A stretch of 64,000 nucleotides of DNA from Streptomyces abyssomicinicus (GTDB taxonomy: Bacteria; Actinomycetota; Actinomycetes; Streptomycetales; Streptomycetaceae), in the NCBI RefSeq assembly GCF_008974245.1, contig NZ_BBZI01000006.1, forward strand, positions 843,125 through 907,124, read 5' to 3'. This document shows, piece by piece, positions 17,257 to 27,100 of the stretch (the first letter of the stretch is position 1; the number at the start of each line of letters is the position of its first letter). The position numbers and the translations under genes were made by a program. The notes below the pieces were generated by a model. It saw only the letters and a program-made list of their open reading frames with translations. It searched no databases and was not told the origin of the DNA.

Positions 17257-17738
17257 ACGATTTCCTTCCAGCATCGCCCGCATCGGTGACCCTGGCGGAC
17301 GCGTTCGTGCCCTTGGCGCTGGCCTCCCAACAACGGGGTCACGGAGGCGCGGACCCGGTGGGCAACTCCCTGCGCGGGAGAGCCACGTACAGCTCGGGCG
17401 GCATACGGCTGCGCTATGCAGTTGGCCTTGATGCTCATGGGGGCGGTGCCGCTGGGGGCACCGGTGAGCCGTATGCGGGGCCTGACAGAAGGGAGACTCT
17501 GCCGTAACCGGACACCGCAAGGCAATTCCCTGTGCCGTGTGAAAGCTCACATGGCCCACACACAGGGGAATTTCACCGATCCGGAGGACGCGCGAACGCC
17601 GCCCGGCTAGGCTCCCGTGCCTTTGCCGGACGGCGTCCACATTCCTTGCGAGACGGTCGACTTCACTGGAAAGAGATGCTCATCAGGTCGCACGCGACAG
17701 GCGTCACACATCACCTGAAATCCATCTTTTCCGGACCA
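17257..17738 (-). other. Long structured leader/promoter region of the SLT gene
   Basis: This 482-bp gene-free stretch lies upstream of the SLT gene. An inverted repeat (GCATACGGCT at 17401-17410 with AGCCGTATGC at 17467-17476) encloses an inner stem (CGGTGCC/GGCACCG near 17445-17463), so an RNA read from the minus strand could fold into a branched hairpin. Streptomycete cell-wall hydrolases are often under c-di-AMP (ydaO-type) riboswitches, but I cannot find the conserved ydaO core here. The part nearest the PhoH gene, 17650-17738, is less GC-rich and shows nothing further. Confidence 0.45.
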
Positions 17739-19061
17739 TCACATCGCGCTCTCCTCCAGCATCTCCGTGACCAGCGCGGCGATCTGGGACCGCTCGGAAC
17801 GGTTGAGGGTGACGTGGGCGAAGAGCGGATGCCCCTTCAGCCGCTCCACCACCGCGACCACTCCGTCGTACCGGCCCACCCGGAGGTTGTCCCGCTGGGC
17901 CACGTCGTGGGTGAGCACCACACGGGAGTTGGCGCCGATCCGGGAGAGCACCGTCAGGAGCACGTTCCGCTCCAGCGACTGCGCCTCGTCGACGATCACG
18001 AACGCGTCGTGCAGCGAACGGCCGCGGATGTGGGTGAGCGGCAGGACCTCCAGCATTCCGCGCGAGGTGACCTCCTCGATCACCTCCCGGCCGGTCACCG
18101 CGGAGAGCGTGTCGAAGACCGCCTGCGCCCAGGGGTTCATCTTCTCGCTCTCGGAGCCCGGCAGGTAGCCGAGATCCTGGCCGCCGACCGCGTAGAGCGG
18201 GCGGAACACCATGATCTTCTTGTGCTGACGCCGCTCCAGCACCGCCTCGAGGCCCGCGCAGAGCGCCAGCGCGGACTTGCCGGTGCCGGCCCGGCCGCCC
18301 ATCGAGACGATGCCGATCTCCGGGTCGAGCAGCAGGTCCAGGGCGACCCGCTGTTCCGCGCTGCGGCCCTTCACCCCGAACACCTCGCGGTCCCCGCGCA
18401 CCAGCCGCACGTCGCCCTCGGCGGTGACCCGGCCCAGCGCCTTGCCCCGTTCCGAGCTGATCCGCAGTCCGGTGTGGACGGGAAGGTCGACCGCCTCGGG
18501 GACGTGCACCCGCCCTTCCTCGAAGAGCAGGTCCACCTGCTCCGCCGAAAGGGTGAGTTCGGACATTCCGGTCCACCCGGAGGAGTCCGTGATGGCAAGC
18601 TCGGCCCGGTACTCCTCGGCGAGGAGACCGACCGACGACGCCTTGATCCTGAGCGGGAGGTCCTTCGAGACGACCGTGACGTCGAATCCCTCGGCCTGGA
18701 GGTTCCGGGCCACCGCGAGGATCCGGGAGTCGTTGTCGCCCAGCCGGTAGCCCGAGGGCAGCACACTGGGGTCCGAGTGGTTGAGCTCGACCCTGAGGGT
18801 GCCGCCCAGGTCTCCGATCGGAATGGGCGCGTCCAGCCGCCCGTGCCGCACCCGCTGGTCGTCGAGCAGGCGGAGCGCCTGCCGCGCGAAGTAGCCCAGC
18901 TCGGGATGGTGCCGCTTGGCCTCCAGTTCCGTCACCACCACGACGGGCAGCACCACTTCGTGCTCGTCGAAACGGTGGACGGCGTTGGGATCGGCCAGCA
19001 GGACGCTGGTGTCGAGAACGTAGGTGCGCCGGTCGGGCTTGTGGCGCTGTGCGCTGGTCAC
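17739..19061 (-). CDS. PIN domain - PhoH ATPase (PhoH2 type)
   Basis: This 440-aa protein begins with a PIN ribonuclease domain ([36 protein letters not shown], the acidic residues that bind metal). It continues into a PhoH ATPase with Walker [13 protein letters not shown] near residue 253 and Walker B VIVDEAQS. PhoH2 proteins are reported to unwind and cleave RNA. The start is a pair of adjacent GTG codons; the second fits the family N-terminus ([19 protein letters not shown]), with the first 3 nt upstream as the alternative. The ribosome site is poor. The gene stands alone. Confidence 0.93.
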   Translation of the reverse strand: MTSAQRHKPDRRTYVLDTSVLLADPNAVHRFDEHEVVLPVVVVTELEAKRHHPELGYFARQALRLLDDQRVRHGRLDAPIPIGDLGGTLRVELNHSDPSVLPSGYRLGDNDSRILAVARNLQAEGFDVTVVSKDLPLRIKASSVGLLAEEYRAELAITDSSGWTGMSELTLSAEQVDLLFEEGRVHVPEAVDLPVHTGLRISSERGKALGRVTAEGDVRLVRGDREVFGVKGRSAEQRVALDLLLDPEIGIVSMGGRAGTGKSALALCAGLEAVLERRQHKKIMVFRPLYAVGGQDLGYLPGSESEKMNPWAQAVFDTLSAVTGREVIEEVTSRGMLEVLPLTHIRGRSLHDAFVIVDEAQSLERNVLLTVLSRIGANSRVVLTHDVAQRDNLRVGRYDGVVAVVERLKGHPLFAHVTLNRSERSQIAALVTEMLEESAM

Positions 19062-19760
19062 CACGGAAGGACGTACCCCCTCGGGGAAGGTCGGGGAGCG
19101 ACGACGGTGTCTGATGACGACGGGGCCTGGACCGGTCTCGGCGCCGATGCGCGGGCCGAGAACCGGCCCCCCGCTGCTTCCGCGGCCGCGGAAGCGGCAC
19201 GGTCGGGCTGGTGCAATGGGCCTCCCGGACGGACGGCCCCTGCGCCGCCCGCTGAGGTGTGACACCCGTGGTTCGGGCGTCGACCTGCAGGGGTTATGCC
19301 CGCCCACGGCCCTCACCATGCCGTCGTCACGCCTCGTCGTGCGACACCTCTCCCACGCCGCGCACCCCTGTGTGAACACCCGGACATGGCAAGGGAGTTG
19401 GGCGATCGGCTCGCTCCGTGGCCCGACTGCGCCCGGCGTGCGCCGGTCGGCGCCGTCCGTTTCGCGCCACGTCGGCCGCGCCTGCGAACGGCCCGGGCAG
19501 GGCCCCTGCCGGTATCCCACGGGACGGTCGGGGGGCGGCGACCGAGGTCCAGCCGGCACGGCGGCCGGGGCGGCCCGGAGGGCACTGCGCCCAGGGCGGC
19601 GGCGCGTCGGGCGCGGTGACGCTGCGGCCGGGGCGGCGCTGCGGCCGTCGGCGCTGCGGGCCGTCGGCGCTGCGGGCCTCGGCGGGGGCGTCGGCGTTGC
19701 GGACCGGGCGGCCCGTCGGCGCGGTGACCGACGTGGCAGCCGGGGTGCCGGGCCGGGGTG
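19062..19760. other. Gene-poor 0.7-kb interval
   Basis: No open reading frame here looks like a protein: the long frames lack domain-like composition and ribosome sites. The region holds a perfect 20-bp palindrome (19176-19195, centred on GCGGCCGC) and, near 19645-19720, a few imperfect copies of GTCGGCGCTGCGGG. The promoter of the PhoH gene probably lies at its left end. Confidence 0.5.
19176..19195. repeat. Perfect 20-bp palindrome upstream of the PhoH gene
   Basis: GCTTCCGCGG is followed directly by its reverse complement. It lies about 115 nt upstream of the PhoH start codon and could be an operator or a cruciform; being uninterrupted it would make a poor RNA hairpin. Confidence 0.6.
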
Positions 19761-20534
19761 TCAGCCGCCGAAACGCCGGTGGCGGGCGGCGTAGTCGCGC
19801 AGCGCGCGGAGGAAGTCGACCTTGCGGAAGGCCGGCCAGAAGACCTCGCAGAAGTAGTACTCGGAGTGCGCGGTCTGCCAGAGCATGAACCCGGACAGCC
19901 GCTGCTCGCCGCTGGTGCGGATCACCAGGTCCGGGTCGGGCTGGTCGCCGGTGTAGAGGTGGCGGCCGATCAGCTCGACGTCGATGGTCTCGGCGGCCTC
20001 GTCCAGGGTCGCGCCGCGCGTGGAGGCCTCCTGGAGGACCGACCGCACCGCGTCGACGATCTCCTGCCGCCCGCCGTAGCCGATGGCGACGTTGACGAGT
20101 ATCCCCTCGTTGCCCGCGGTGGCCTCCTCGGCCTCCTTGAGTGTGCGCCGCATGCCGTCGGGCAGCACGTCCGTGGTGCCGACGTGGTGGATGCGCCAGC
20201 GCCCGTCCGCGGCCAGGGAGGTCACCACACCCTCGATGATGCCGAGCAGCGGGACGAGCTCCTCCTGCGGACGGTCGAAGTTGTCCGTGGAGAGCAGCCA
20301 GAGGGTGACGACCTCGACGTCCGTCTCGGCGCACCAGCCGAGGAACTCCTCGATCTTCTCCGCGCCGGCCTGGTGGCCCTCGACGGTGGTGCCGCCGGCC
20401 GCCTTCGCCCAGCGCCGGTTGCCGTCCATGATCACGCCGATGTGCTTGGGCACCTGGTCGTGGTCGAGGTGGCCCTCGACGCGGCGTGCGTAGACCCTGA
20501 CAAGCAGACGGCGAAGGTTGTCGCGCAGCTTCAC
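19761..20534 (-). CDS. uppS: Undecaprenyl diphosphate synthase (cis-isoprenyl transferase)
   Basis: This 257-aa enzyme condenses isopentenyl diphosphate to the polyprenyl carrier used for peptidoglycan and other wall polymers. The family motifs are present: HIGVIMDGNRRWAKA with the catalytic Asp near residue 36, LWLLSTDNFDRP, and RTSGEQRLSGFMLWQ followed by SEYYF. The start chosen is GTG (VKLRDNLRRLL); GGAGGGG lies rather far upstream (about 11 nt), and no ATG fits better. The basic N-terminal helix RRLLVRVYARRVEGHL is usual for the actinobacterial long-chain enzymes. It may be one of several paralogues. Confidence 0.92.
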   Translation of the reverse strand: MKLRDNLRRLLVRVYARRVEGHLDHDQVPKHIGVIMDGNRRWAKAAGGTTVEGHQAGAEKIEEFLGWCAETDVEVVTLWLLSTDNFDRPQEELVPLLGIIEGVVTSLAADGRWRIHHVGTTDVLPDGMRRTLKEAEEATAGNEGILVNVAIGYGGRQEIVDAVRSVLQEASTRGATLDEAAETIDVELIGRHLYTGDQPDPDLVIRTSGEQRLSGFMLWQTAHSEYYFCEVFWPAFRKVDFLRALRDYAARHRRFGG

Positions 20535-20641
20535 GTGAATGTCGGCCCCTCCGTGCGGATCCCCCGGGAAGCGTACCCCTGCCCCGCCACGCCCCTGCCC
20601 GCCCCCCGGGAGGACGGGGCCCCCTGCCGGGGCAAAGAAAA

Positions 20642-20676
20642 CGGGCCGGTCCGTGGGGGGGAGACGGACCGGCCCG
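20642..20676. terminator. Hairpin in the uppS 5' region
   Basis: A perfect 13-bp stem (20642-20654 with 20664-20676) has a purine loop. It lies about 110 nt upstream of the uppS start on the transcribed strand. It may be an attenuator or the terminator of read-through from upstream genes; the sequence alone does not decide. Confidence 0.55.
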
Positions 20677-20930
20677 AGGGGGGGAGTTCCACCATAACCC
20701 TTCGTAAGGGATGGCGCGTACATTGGCGCCGAACAACTACGCTCCGGAGTCGGTCAGCGACGCGACGTCCAGGACGAATGGGGTCACTTCGCCCTCTCGG
20801 CTCGCGTCGGGATGATCGATTCCCCTCCCATGAGGCTGACATCACATTCCATTCCAAGGCATTCCCACCCCGAAGCCGCTGTTTCACAGACCGTTGCGGC
20901 GCCGGTGTCCCCGGCGCGCCGCTTCGCCCT

Positions 20931-20956
20931 TCCGGGCGACCACCGGCGCGCCCGGA
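20931..20956. terminator. Probable terminator after the EEP-family gene
   Basis: An 8-bp stem TCCGGGCG (20931-20938) pairs with 20949-20956 around a 10-nt loop, about 65 nt past the stop codon of the minus-strand nuclease gene. Confidence 0.5.
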
Positions 20957-21019
20957 TGACACCTCCGGCCCGCGTCCGCGCCTGCGGCGGCAGCGGCGGC
21001 CCCGGCTCCCACGGCGTGG

Positions 21020-21955
21020 TCAGAGGCGGACCCGGGCCAGCAGGGGGAGGTGGTCGCTGGGGGTGGGGGGCAGGGGCGTGACGTCGATCGCACGGGGGCC
21101 GCGGGCGAGGGCCTGGTCGATGCGGGCGAGGGGGAGGGAGGCGGGCCAGGTGAAGGCCAGGCCGTGGACGGGGGCGGGGAGGCGGGAGGTGAGCGGCGAG
21201 AGGCCGCGGTCGTCGAGGGTGGAGTTGAGGTCGCCGAGGAGGAGGACCCGCGGCAGGGTCTCGGCGTCGATCTCGGCGGCGAGCAGGCGGGCGCTCTCGT
21301 CGCGGCGGGCGGAGGTGAGGCCCGCGGTCGGGGTGATGCGGACCGACGGGAGGTGGGCCACGTGGACGGCGATCTCCCCGTGGCGGGGCAGGCGCACGGT
21401 CGCCCTCAGGGCCCGCTGCCAGGAGGGGTCGACCCCGGCAGGGCGGATGTCGAGCGGGCGCACGTCGGTGAGGGGGTGGCGGGAGAAGAGGGCGACGGTG
21501 CCGTGGGAGGCGTGGTGCGGGTAGTCGGCCGTGAGCGCGGACCGCAGGACCGGGAGGGTGGCGGAGGTGACTTCCTGGAGGGCGATCAGGTCGGGGCCGG
21601 GACGGGCGAGGGCCCGGGCGGTGGCGGCCGGGTCGGGGTTCTCGTCGCTCACGTTGTGCTGGACGACGGTGAGGTCCGCGCCGTGGTCGTCCCGCGGCAG
21701 CAGGTGGGGACCGAAGAGCCAGGCCCAGGTGAGGGCCGGCAGCAGCACCGCGCACACCGCCACGGGCGTGCGGCGGCGCAGCAGGACGAACAGCAGCAAC
21801 GGCGGCACGACCAGCCCCGGCCACGGCAGGAAGGTCTCCAGGAGGCTCCCGAGGCGGGGGCCGGTGTTGGGCACCAGCGAGTGGCCCGCCAGCAGGGCGG
21901 ACACCAGCAGGGCGAGCAGGACGGGAGCGTGCCTTCGTATCCGGTTCCGGGCCAT
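21020..21955 (-). CDS. Membrane-anchored endonuclease/exonuclease/phosphatase (EEP) family protein
   Basis: The product is 311 aa. Three hydrophobic segments occupy residues 8-90, followed by an EEP catalytic domain with VVQHNVSDEN, DLIALQEVT (metal-binding Glu), VHVAHLPSVR, LLGDLNSTLDD (catalytic Asp/Asn) and the terminal SDHLPLLARVRL. The membrane part plus this domain matches a common actinobacterial type, possibly an extracellular nuclease or phosphodiesterase; the substrate is unknown. The ATG is preceded by no clear ribosome site. Confidence 0.87.
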   Translation of the reverse strand: MARNRIRRHAPVLLALLVSALLAGHSLVPNTGPRLGSLLETFLPWPGLVVPPLLLFVLLRRRTPVAVCAVLLPALTWAWLFGPHLLPRDDHGADLTVVQHNVSDENPDPAATARALARPGPDLIALQEVTSATLPVLRSALTADYPHHASHGTVALFSRHPLTDVRPLDIRPAGVDPSWQRALRATVRLPRHGEIAVHVAHLPSVRITPTAGLTSARRDESARLLAAEIDAETLPRVLLLGDLNSTLDDRGLSPLTSRLPAPVHGLAFTWPASLPLARIDQALARGPRAIDVTPLPPTPSDHLPLLARVRL

Positions 21956-21999
21956 GTGGGAGCAGGACGCGGACGGGGCCGGTCCGGTTCCGCCCGTGT

Positions 22000-22560
22000 T
22001 CAGGCCCTGCGGTGGTGGAGCAGGACGACGCCGTTGGTGAAGACCCGGGTGTCGGCGAGGGTGAGGCCGACGCGTGCGTCCAGTTCGGGGAAGAGCCGGT
22101 GGCCCCGGCCGAGGATCACCGGGTGGACGTAGAGGTGGAACTCGTCGATCAGCCCGTGGCGGAGGAACGACGCGGCGAGCGAGGCCCCGCCGACGAAGAG
22201 CGGGCCGCCGGACCGCTCCTTGAGGGCGCGGACCTCCTCGGGCACCACGTCACGGACGAGGGTGGCGTTCCGGCCGACGCGGTCGAGGGTGCGGGAGTAG
22301 ACGACCTTGGGGGTGTCCCGCCAGACGGCGGCGAACTCGCGCATCGGCTCCGGGCTGTCGGGGTCCTGGTCGGCCGTGGGCCAGAAGCCGTCCATCATCA
22401 CGTAGTTGCGGCGGCCGCAGAGGAAGGCGCCGGCCGGGGCGAGGAACCCGTTGATCTGCCGGTGCACCTCCTCGTCGACCAGGTGCCAGGAGATGTCGCC
22501 GTCCGGAGCCGCCATGTATCCGTCCAGCGAGACGGACATGTTCAGGATCACGTTCCGCAT
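22000..22560 (-). CDS. RibD C-terminal/dihydrofolate reductase-like protein
   Basis: This 186-aa protein has the DHFR-like fold of the RibD C-terminal family: NMSVSLDGYMAAPDGD at the N-terminus, AFLCGRRNYVMM, TPKVVYSRTLD, GGPLFVGGASLAASFLRHGLI and DEFHLYVHPVILGRGHRLF. Members are NADPH-dependent reductases of uncertain substrate, distinct from true dihydrofolate reductases. The gene lies 4 nt downstream of the SWIM-protein gene on the same strand, so it may be the third gene of the helicase transcript. Confidence 0.88.
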   Translation of the reverse strand: MRNVILNMSVSLDGYMAAPDGDISWHLVDEEVHRQINGFLAPAGAFLCGRRNYVMMDGFWPTADQDPDSPEPMREFAAVWRDTPKVVYSRTLDRVGRNATLVRDVVPEEVRALKERSGGPLFVGGASLAASFLRHGLIDEFHLYVHPVILGRGHRLFPELDARVGLTLADTRVFTNGVVLLHHRRA

Positions 22561-22564
22561 GGCC

Positions 22565-24193
22565 TCACCGACGCCTCTCGTTCGCCGCCAGCAGTTCGGC
22601 GGTCGCGGCCGCGGGGTCGGCGGCCGGTTCGCCGGCGGGCCACCAGGTCCCGCCCTGTCGCCGGTATCCGTACCACCGGCCGTCCCGGCCCAGTCGCAGC
22701 TGCGGTCCGCGTTCCCCGAAAGTGAACCGGTTCTCCTCGACGGTGATCACCGGCTCCTCGTCGGGGGACCACGCCTCGGCCAGCGCGGTCCGGGCCCGCG
22801 CCGTCCGGTGCGGCCCCGGCGTCCAGGGGTGCTCCAGCACCTCCAGTCCGGCCGCGCCACCCGTGCGCCAGGCCTCGGCCAGCAGGTCGGCGTCCAGGTC
22901 GAGGCCGCGCTCCGCGGCCCGGTCGGCCACCGCCTGCCGCAGCCGGTCCCGTGCCCGCGGGTCCGGATGGGTGGCCGCGAGCCGCACGGTGTCCTGCCAG
23001 GTGTCGGGCGGGGGCGGCGGTTCGTCGCCGCCGGCCCCGTGCAGGTGGGCCAGCAGTTCCCGCGCCCGCACCGCGGCGTCGGCGACCAGCCGGTCCAGCG
23101 GGTCGGCCTCGATCCCGGTGGCCGGCGGCTCCTCCGCACCGGCCGGCGGTCCGGGCAGCGGAGGCAGCTCCGGCAGCGGCACCCGGTCACGGGCGTACGC
23201 GGCCCGGTTGCTCCGCGGCGCCCTGCCGTCCGGCTCCGGGGGGTCCGCGGCACAGGGGTCCTGGTCGAACGCCTCCGCGTCGGGGGCCTCCTCATCGGGA
23301 GCCTCCTGGTCGTAGGCCTGCTGGTCGTGCGCCGCTCGGTGGTGCGCCGCTCGGCCCAAGGCGTCCGTGCCGACGCGGTGAGCGGCGACGGGGTGCGCGG
23401 GCACAGGTTCCTCGCCGGTGCGCGCCCCGGCTTCCCGCTCACCGCCGGCGCCGTCGCCGGCGGGGGGCCGGTCGTCGTCCGGTGCGCCGTGTGGGCCCGC
23501 CGGCCGGCGGCGGGCCGGTGCGCCGTGGGCGCCGGGCTCGTCGTCCCGGTCGCCGGCGGCACCGTCGTCGGCCTCGGCGACGGCCTCCGTCATCGCCCGC
23601 AGGAGCAGTTCGGACTTGAGGTCGTCCCGCACCTCCTCACGGGTCCGTCCGCGCAGCAGGGGCAGCAGCCAGGGGTCCCGGTCGAGCAGCCAGGCCGTCT
23701 GGACGGCCAGCCCCACCGCGTGCGCGCACGGATGCTCGGGCGCGCCGCAGCCGCAGTCGGCGTCGAGGTCGCCGTGCCGTGGGAGCAGGGGCAGTCCCGT
23801 CTCCTCGGCGGCCTCGGCCAGCTCCACGGGCAGGACACCCTCCAGCAGGGCCTCCGTCGGCTCCGGCCGGTCGGCCACGGCTTCGCAGACGCGGTCCCAG
23901 TCCGCATCGTCCAGGACCCGCACGGTGAGCTCCGTGACGTGGGCGGCGTCCCCCGTGAAGCTCTCGGCGCGAATCCTCCCGGGGGCGACGGTGACGGGCC
24001 CGAGGCGGCCCGAGCGGGCGAAGGCGCGGCCACGCCGGAGCGGCTCGGCCTCCGGCCAGACCTCCTCCACGGCCGCCGCCCAGGCCCGCCCCCAGGCGGT
24101 CCGGCCGCGGACGGGGCCGCCTCGGCGGGTGGGGAAACCGGCGAGGGTCCGGGCCCGCGGCGACCCGGCCGGTGGTACCGCGGCGTCGTTCAT
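22565..24193 (-). CDS. SWIM zinc-finger protein coupled to the SNF2 helicase
   Basis: The product is 542 aa. Its first 190 residues hold the conserved part: RTAWGRAWAAAVEEVWPEA, RSGRLGPVTVAPGRIRA, and the SWIM motif DCGCGAPEHPCAHAVGL (CxCx(n)CxH) near residue 145. A long low-complexity middle follows (residues 200-330, rich in Asp, Glu, His and Ala, with repeated PDEEAPDAEA-like units). A second conserved block (TWQDTVRLAATH through FGERGPQLRLGRDGRWYGY) ends the protein. SWIM proteins accompany SNF2 helicases in many bacteria. The start ATG overlaps the helicase stop codon (ATGA), proving tight coupling. Confidence 0.88.
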   Translation of the reverse strand: MNDAAVPPAGSPRARTLAGFPTRRGGPVRGRTAWGRAWAAAVEEVWPEAEPLRRGRAFARSGRLGPVTVAPGRIRAESFTGDAAHVTELTVRVLDDADWDRVCEAVADRPEPTEALLEGVLPVELAEAAEETGLPLLPRHGDLDADCGCGAPEHPCAHAVGLAVQTAWLLDRDPWLLPLLRGRTREEVRDDLKSELLLRAMTEAVAEADDGAAGDRDDEPGAHGAPARRRPAGPHGAPDDDRPPAGDGAGGEREAGARTGEEPVPAHPVAAHRVGTDALGRAAHHRAAHDQQAYDQEAPDEEAPDAEAFDQDPCAADPPEPDGRAPRSNRAAYARDRVPLPELPPLPGPPAGAEEPPATGIEADPLDRLVADAAVRARELLAHLHGAGGDEPPPPPDTWQDTVRLAATHPDPRARDRLRQAVADRAAERGLDLDADLLAEAWRTGGAAGLEVLEHPWTPGPHRTARARTALAEAWSPDEEPVITVEENRFTFGERGPQLRLGRDGRWYGYRRQGGTWWPAGEPAADPAAATAELLAANERRR

Positions 24194-27100
24194 CGGCTGC
24201 TCCTCAGCGCTACCAGATCGGCCAGTTCGTCGTCGGACAGCCGGGCGAGCGCCTGCTCGCCCGAGCCGAGGACGGCGTCGGCCAGTTCCTTCTTCGCCTC
24301 CAGGAGGGCGGCGATGCGGTCCTCGACGGTGCCCTCGACGATCATCCGGTGCACCTGCACCGGCCGGGTCTGCCCGATGCGGTGGGCGCGGTCGGTGGCC
24401 TGCGCCTCGACGGCCGGGTTCCACCAGCGGTCGTAGTGGACGACGTGGTCGGCGCGGGTCAGGTTGAGGCCGGTGCCGGCCGCCTTGAGCGAGAGCAGGA
24501 AGACGGGCGCCTCGCCGTCCTGGAACCGCCGCACCAGCCGCTCCCGTTCGGCGACCGGGGTACCGCCGTGGAGCAGCAGGGCGGGGATCCCGCGTGCGGC
24601 GAGGTGGCGTTCCAGGAGGCGGGCCATGGTGACGTACTGGGTGAAGACCAGGGCGGCGCCGTCCTCGGCCAGGATGGTGCCGAGCAGTTCGTCGAGCAGC
24701 TCCAGCTTGCCCGACCGGCCCGCGAGCGGGGCCTGGGCGGGGTCCTCCTTGAGGAACTGCGCGGGGTGGTTGCAGATCTGCTTGAGCGAGGTGAGCAGCC
24801 GGAGCACCATTCCGGCCCGGGCGAACGCCCCGTCGCCGCCCTCCTGCGCACCCGCGGCGCGGATCCGCGCCATGGCCCGCTCGACCTGGGCGCGGTAGAG
24901 CGCGGCCTGTTCGGCGGTGAGGGGGACGGGGCGGTCGGTCTCCGTCTTGGGCGGCAGCTCGGGGGCGATGCCGGGGTCGCTCTTGCGCCGCCGCAGCAGG
25001 AACGGGCTCACCAGTGCCGACAGTTGCTCGGCGGCGGACCACTCCCCGGCGCCCGCCGCGGCGGCGCCGCCGGTGCGTTCGGCGTCGATGCGGGCGATCC
25101 AGCGGCGTCGGAACCGGGTGTGGCCGCCCAGGAGTCCGGGGGTGGTCCATTCGAGGATCGACCAGAGCTCGGAGAGGTTGTTCTCCACCGGGGTGCCGGT
25201 GAGGGCGATCCGGACGGCGTCCCGGCCGATGCGGCGCAGCGCCTTGGCGGTGGAGGAGTAGGCGTTCTTGACGTGCTGGGCCTCGTCGGCGACGACCAGG
25301 TCCCAGTGGACGGCGGCGAGCTGGGGGGCGTCCAGGCGCATGGTGCCGTAGGTCGTGAGGACGAAGCCGTCCTTGACGCCCTCGAGGTCACGGCCGGGAC
25401 CGTGGTGGCGGCGGACCGGGGTGCCGGGGGCGAAACGCTTCACCTCACGCTCCCAGTTGCCGAGGAGGGAGGCCGGGCAGACCACCAGGGTGGGACCGCC
25501 GGTGGTCTCGCCGCGCTCGTGCCGCAGCAGGTGGAGGGCGATCAGCTGCACGGTCTTGCCCAGGCCCATGTCGTCGGCGAGGCAGCCGCCGAGGCCGAGC
25601 GAGGTGAGGCGGTGCAGCCAGGTCAGGCCGCGCAGCTGGTAGTCGCGCAGGGTGGCGGTGAGCGCGACCGGCGGCCCGGTGACGTCGGTGTCGTCGCCGC
25701 GCCCGGGTTCGGTGAGGCGGCGGGCGATCTCGACCAGCCTGTCGTCGGGCAGCACGGGCACCTCGGCTCCCTGGACCTCGGTCCCGCCGGTCAGCGCGGC
25801 GGCCAGCGCCTCCACGGCGGTGAGCGGTCTCAGCCCGCCCTTCTCCCGGACGGTGCGGGCGGGGGCGTCGCCGATCAGCACCCACCGGCCGCGCAGCCGG
25901 ACGGCCGAGCCGCCCGCCTCCACCACGGCGGTGACCTCGGCGGCCTCCTCCTCGGTGAGCGGGTCGTCGTCCAGGCACAGCTGCCAGGTCAGCTGGACGG
26001 AACCGCCGCCCGGGCCGCCGCCCGGGCCGCCGAAGAAGGCGTGCAGGTCGTCGGCGCCCTCGGGTCCGGGGCCGACGACGGCGCGGGCGGTGAGGGCGCC
26101 GGCCTCCGCACCCGGCGGCCGGACGACCTCGACCCCTTGCGCGGCCAGGCGGCCACCGGCCGTCCCCAGCAGGTCGCGCAGCTCGCGCGGGGTGAGGTCG
26201 AGCGCCCTGGGCACCGGCAGCAGGCGGGCCAGGGGCGGCCACACGTCCGCGGCGCGGCGCAGGGCGCGCACCATGTCGGCCTGGGCGGCCGGGCCGAGCG
26301 CGTGGTCGGCGCCCGCGAACAGGGCGTCGGCGTCCATGGTGAGGGTGGGATCGGCGAGGCTGTGGGCGCGCGGGATCAGGCGGGTGGCGGGAGCGCCGCC
26401 CGCCGGGGGGCCGCCCGCGGGGGTGCCGCCCGCGGAAGCGCGGCGCGTCGAGGTGCCGCCCGCCGGGGCGCCGCCCGTGGGTGTGCCGCCCGCGGGGGTG
26501 CGGCGCGTCGAGGCGCGGTCGCCCGGTCTGCGGGGGTGGGGGGCTGCGGCCGGGTCGACGATCTCGATGTGCAGCGAGACCCGTACCCCCGAGTCCACCC
26601 CGGCGGAGATCTCGTCCGCCCAGGCCCTCAGCTGGGGCACGTACTGCGGCTCGGCGGCGGCGAAGGCGGCCCGGCCGGTGGCGGTCTCGGCGGCGGGGGT
26701 GCGCGGCAGCGTGTCGGCGACCGCGTCCAGGAAGGCGCGGACCAGGGCGTCGACGTCGGAGTCGGGCGCGGCGACCGCCTCCGGAGGGGCGGCGCGCACC
26801 AGCTCGCGGAGGCGCTCCACGTCCTCCGCGTCGAACGGCCCGGCCCGCCATGTGTCGTACCCGCCCGGCGAGACGCCCGGCAACGCGCGCTCGCGTGCCA
26901 GCAGTTGGAGGCCGAGCGCCAGGACACCGCCCCAGAAGGCGGTGGCGGGGTGCGGGCCTTCGTCCGGGGCGGGGCCGCGCCCCGGGGCTCCGTGCTCGCG
27001 GCGCGCGAGGGCCAGCACGGGGATCGCCTCGTCCACCGTGAGCCGCACGACCGGCACGCTGCGCAGCACCGGGCGGCCGCCGCCGTCCGGCACCACCAGC

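Larger units (their letters stand above)
20535..21019. other. Intergenic region upstream of uppS
   Basis: The 485 bp contain two hairpins (annotated separately), a less GC-rich stretch at 20690-20740 likely to hold the uppS promoter, and a short inverted repeat (AACCCTT/AAGGGAT near 20695-20712). No coding region is supported; the long overlapping frames are Arg/Pro/Gly-rich shadows. Confidence 0.5.

Noticed and set aside
17257..17738. A ydaO-type c-di-AMP riboswitch upstream of the wall hydrolase
   Set aside because: Expected from related wall-hydrolase genes, but the conserved core (GGGUGAAU-like and CCGACAGCUAACC-like blocks) could not be found, so it was left as an unnamed structured leader.
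19024..19794. A 256-codon plus-strand frame covering the gap after the PhoH gene
   Set aside because: It begins inside the PhoH gene on the opposite strand, lacks a ribosome site and has shadow-like Arg/Pro/Gly composition with no recognisable motif.
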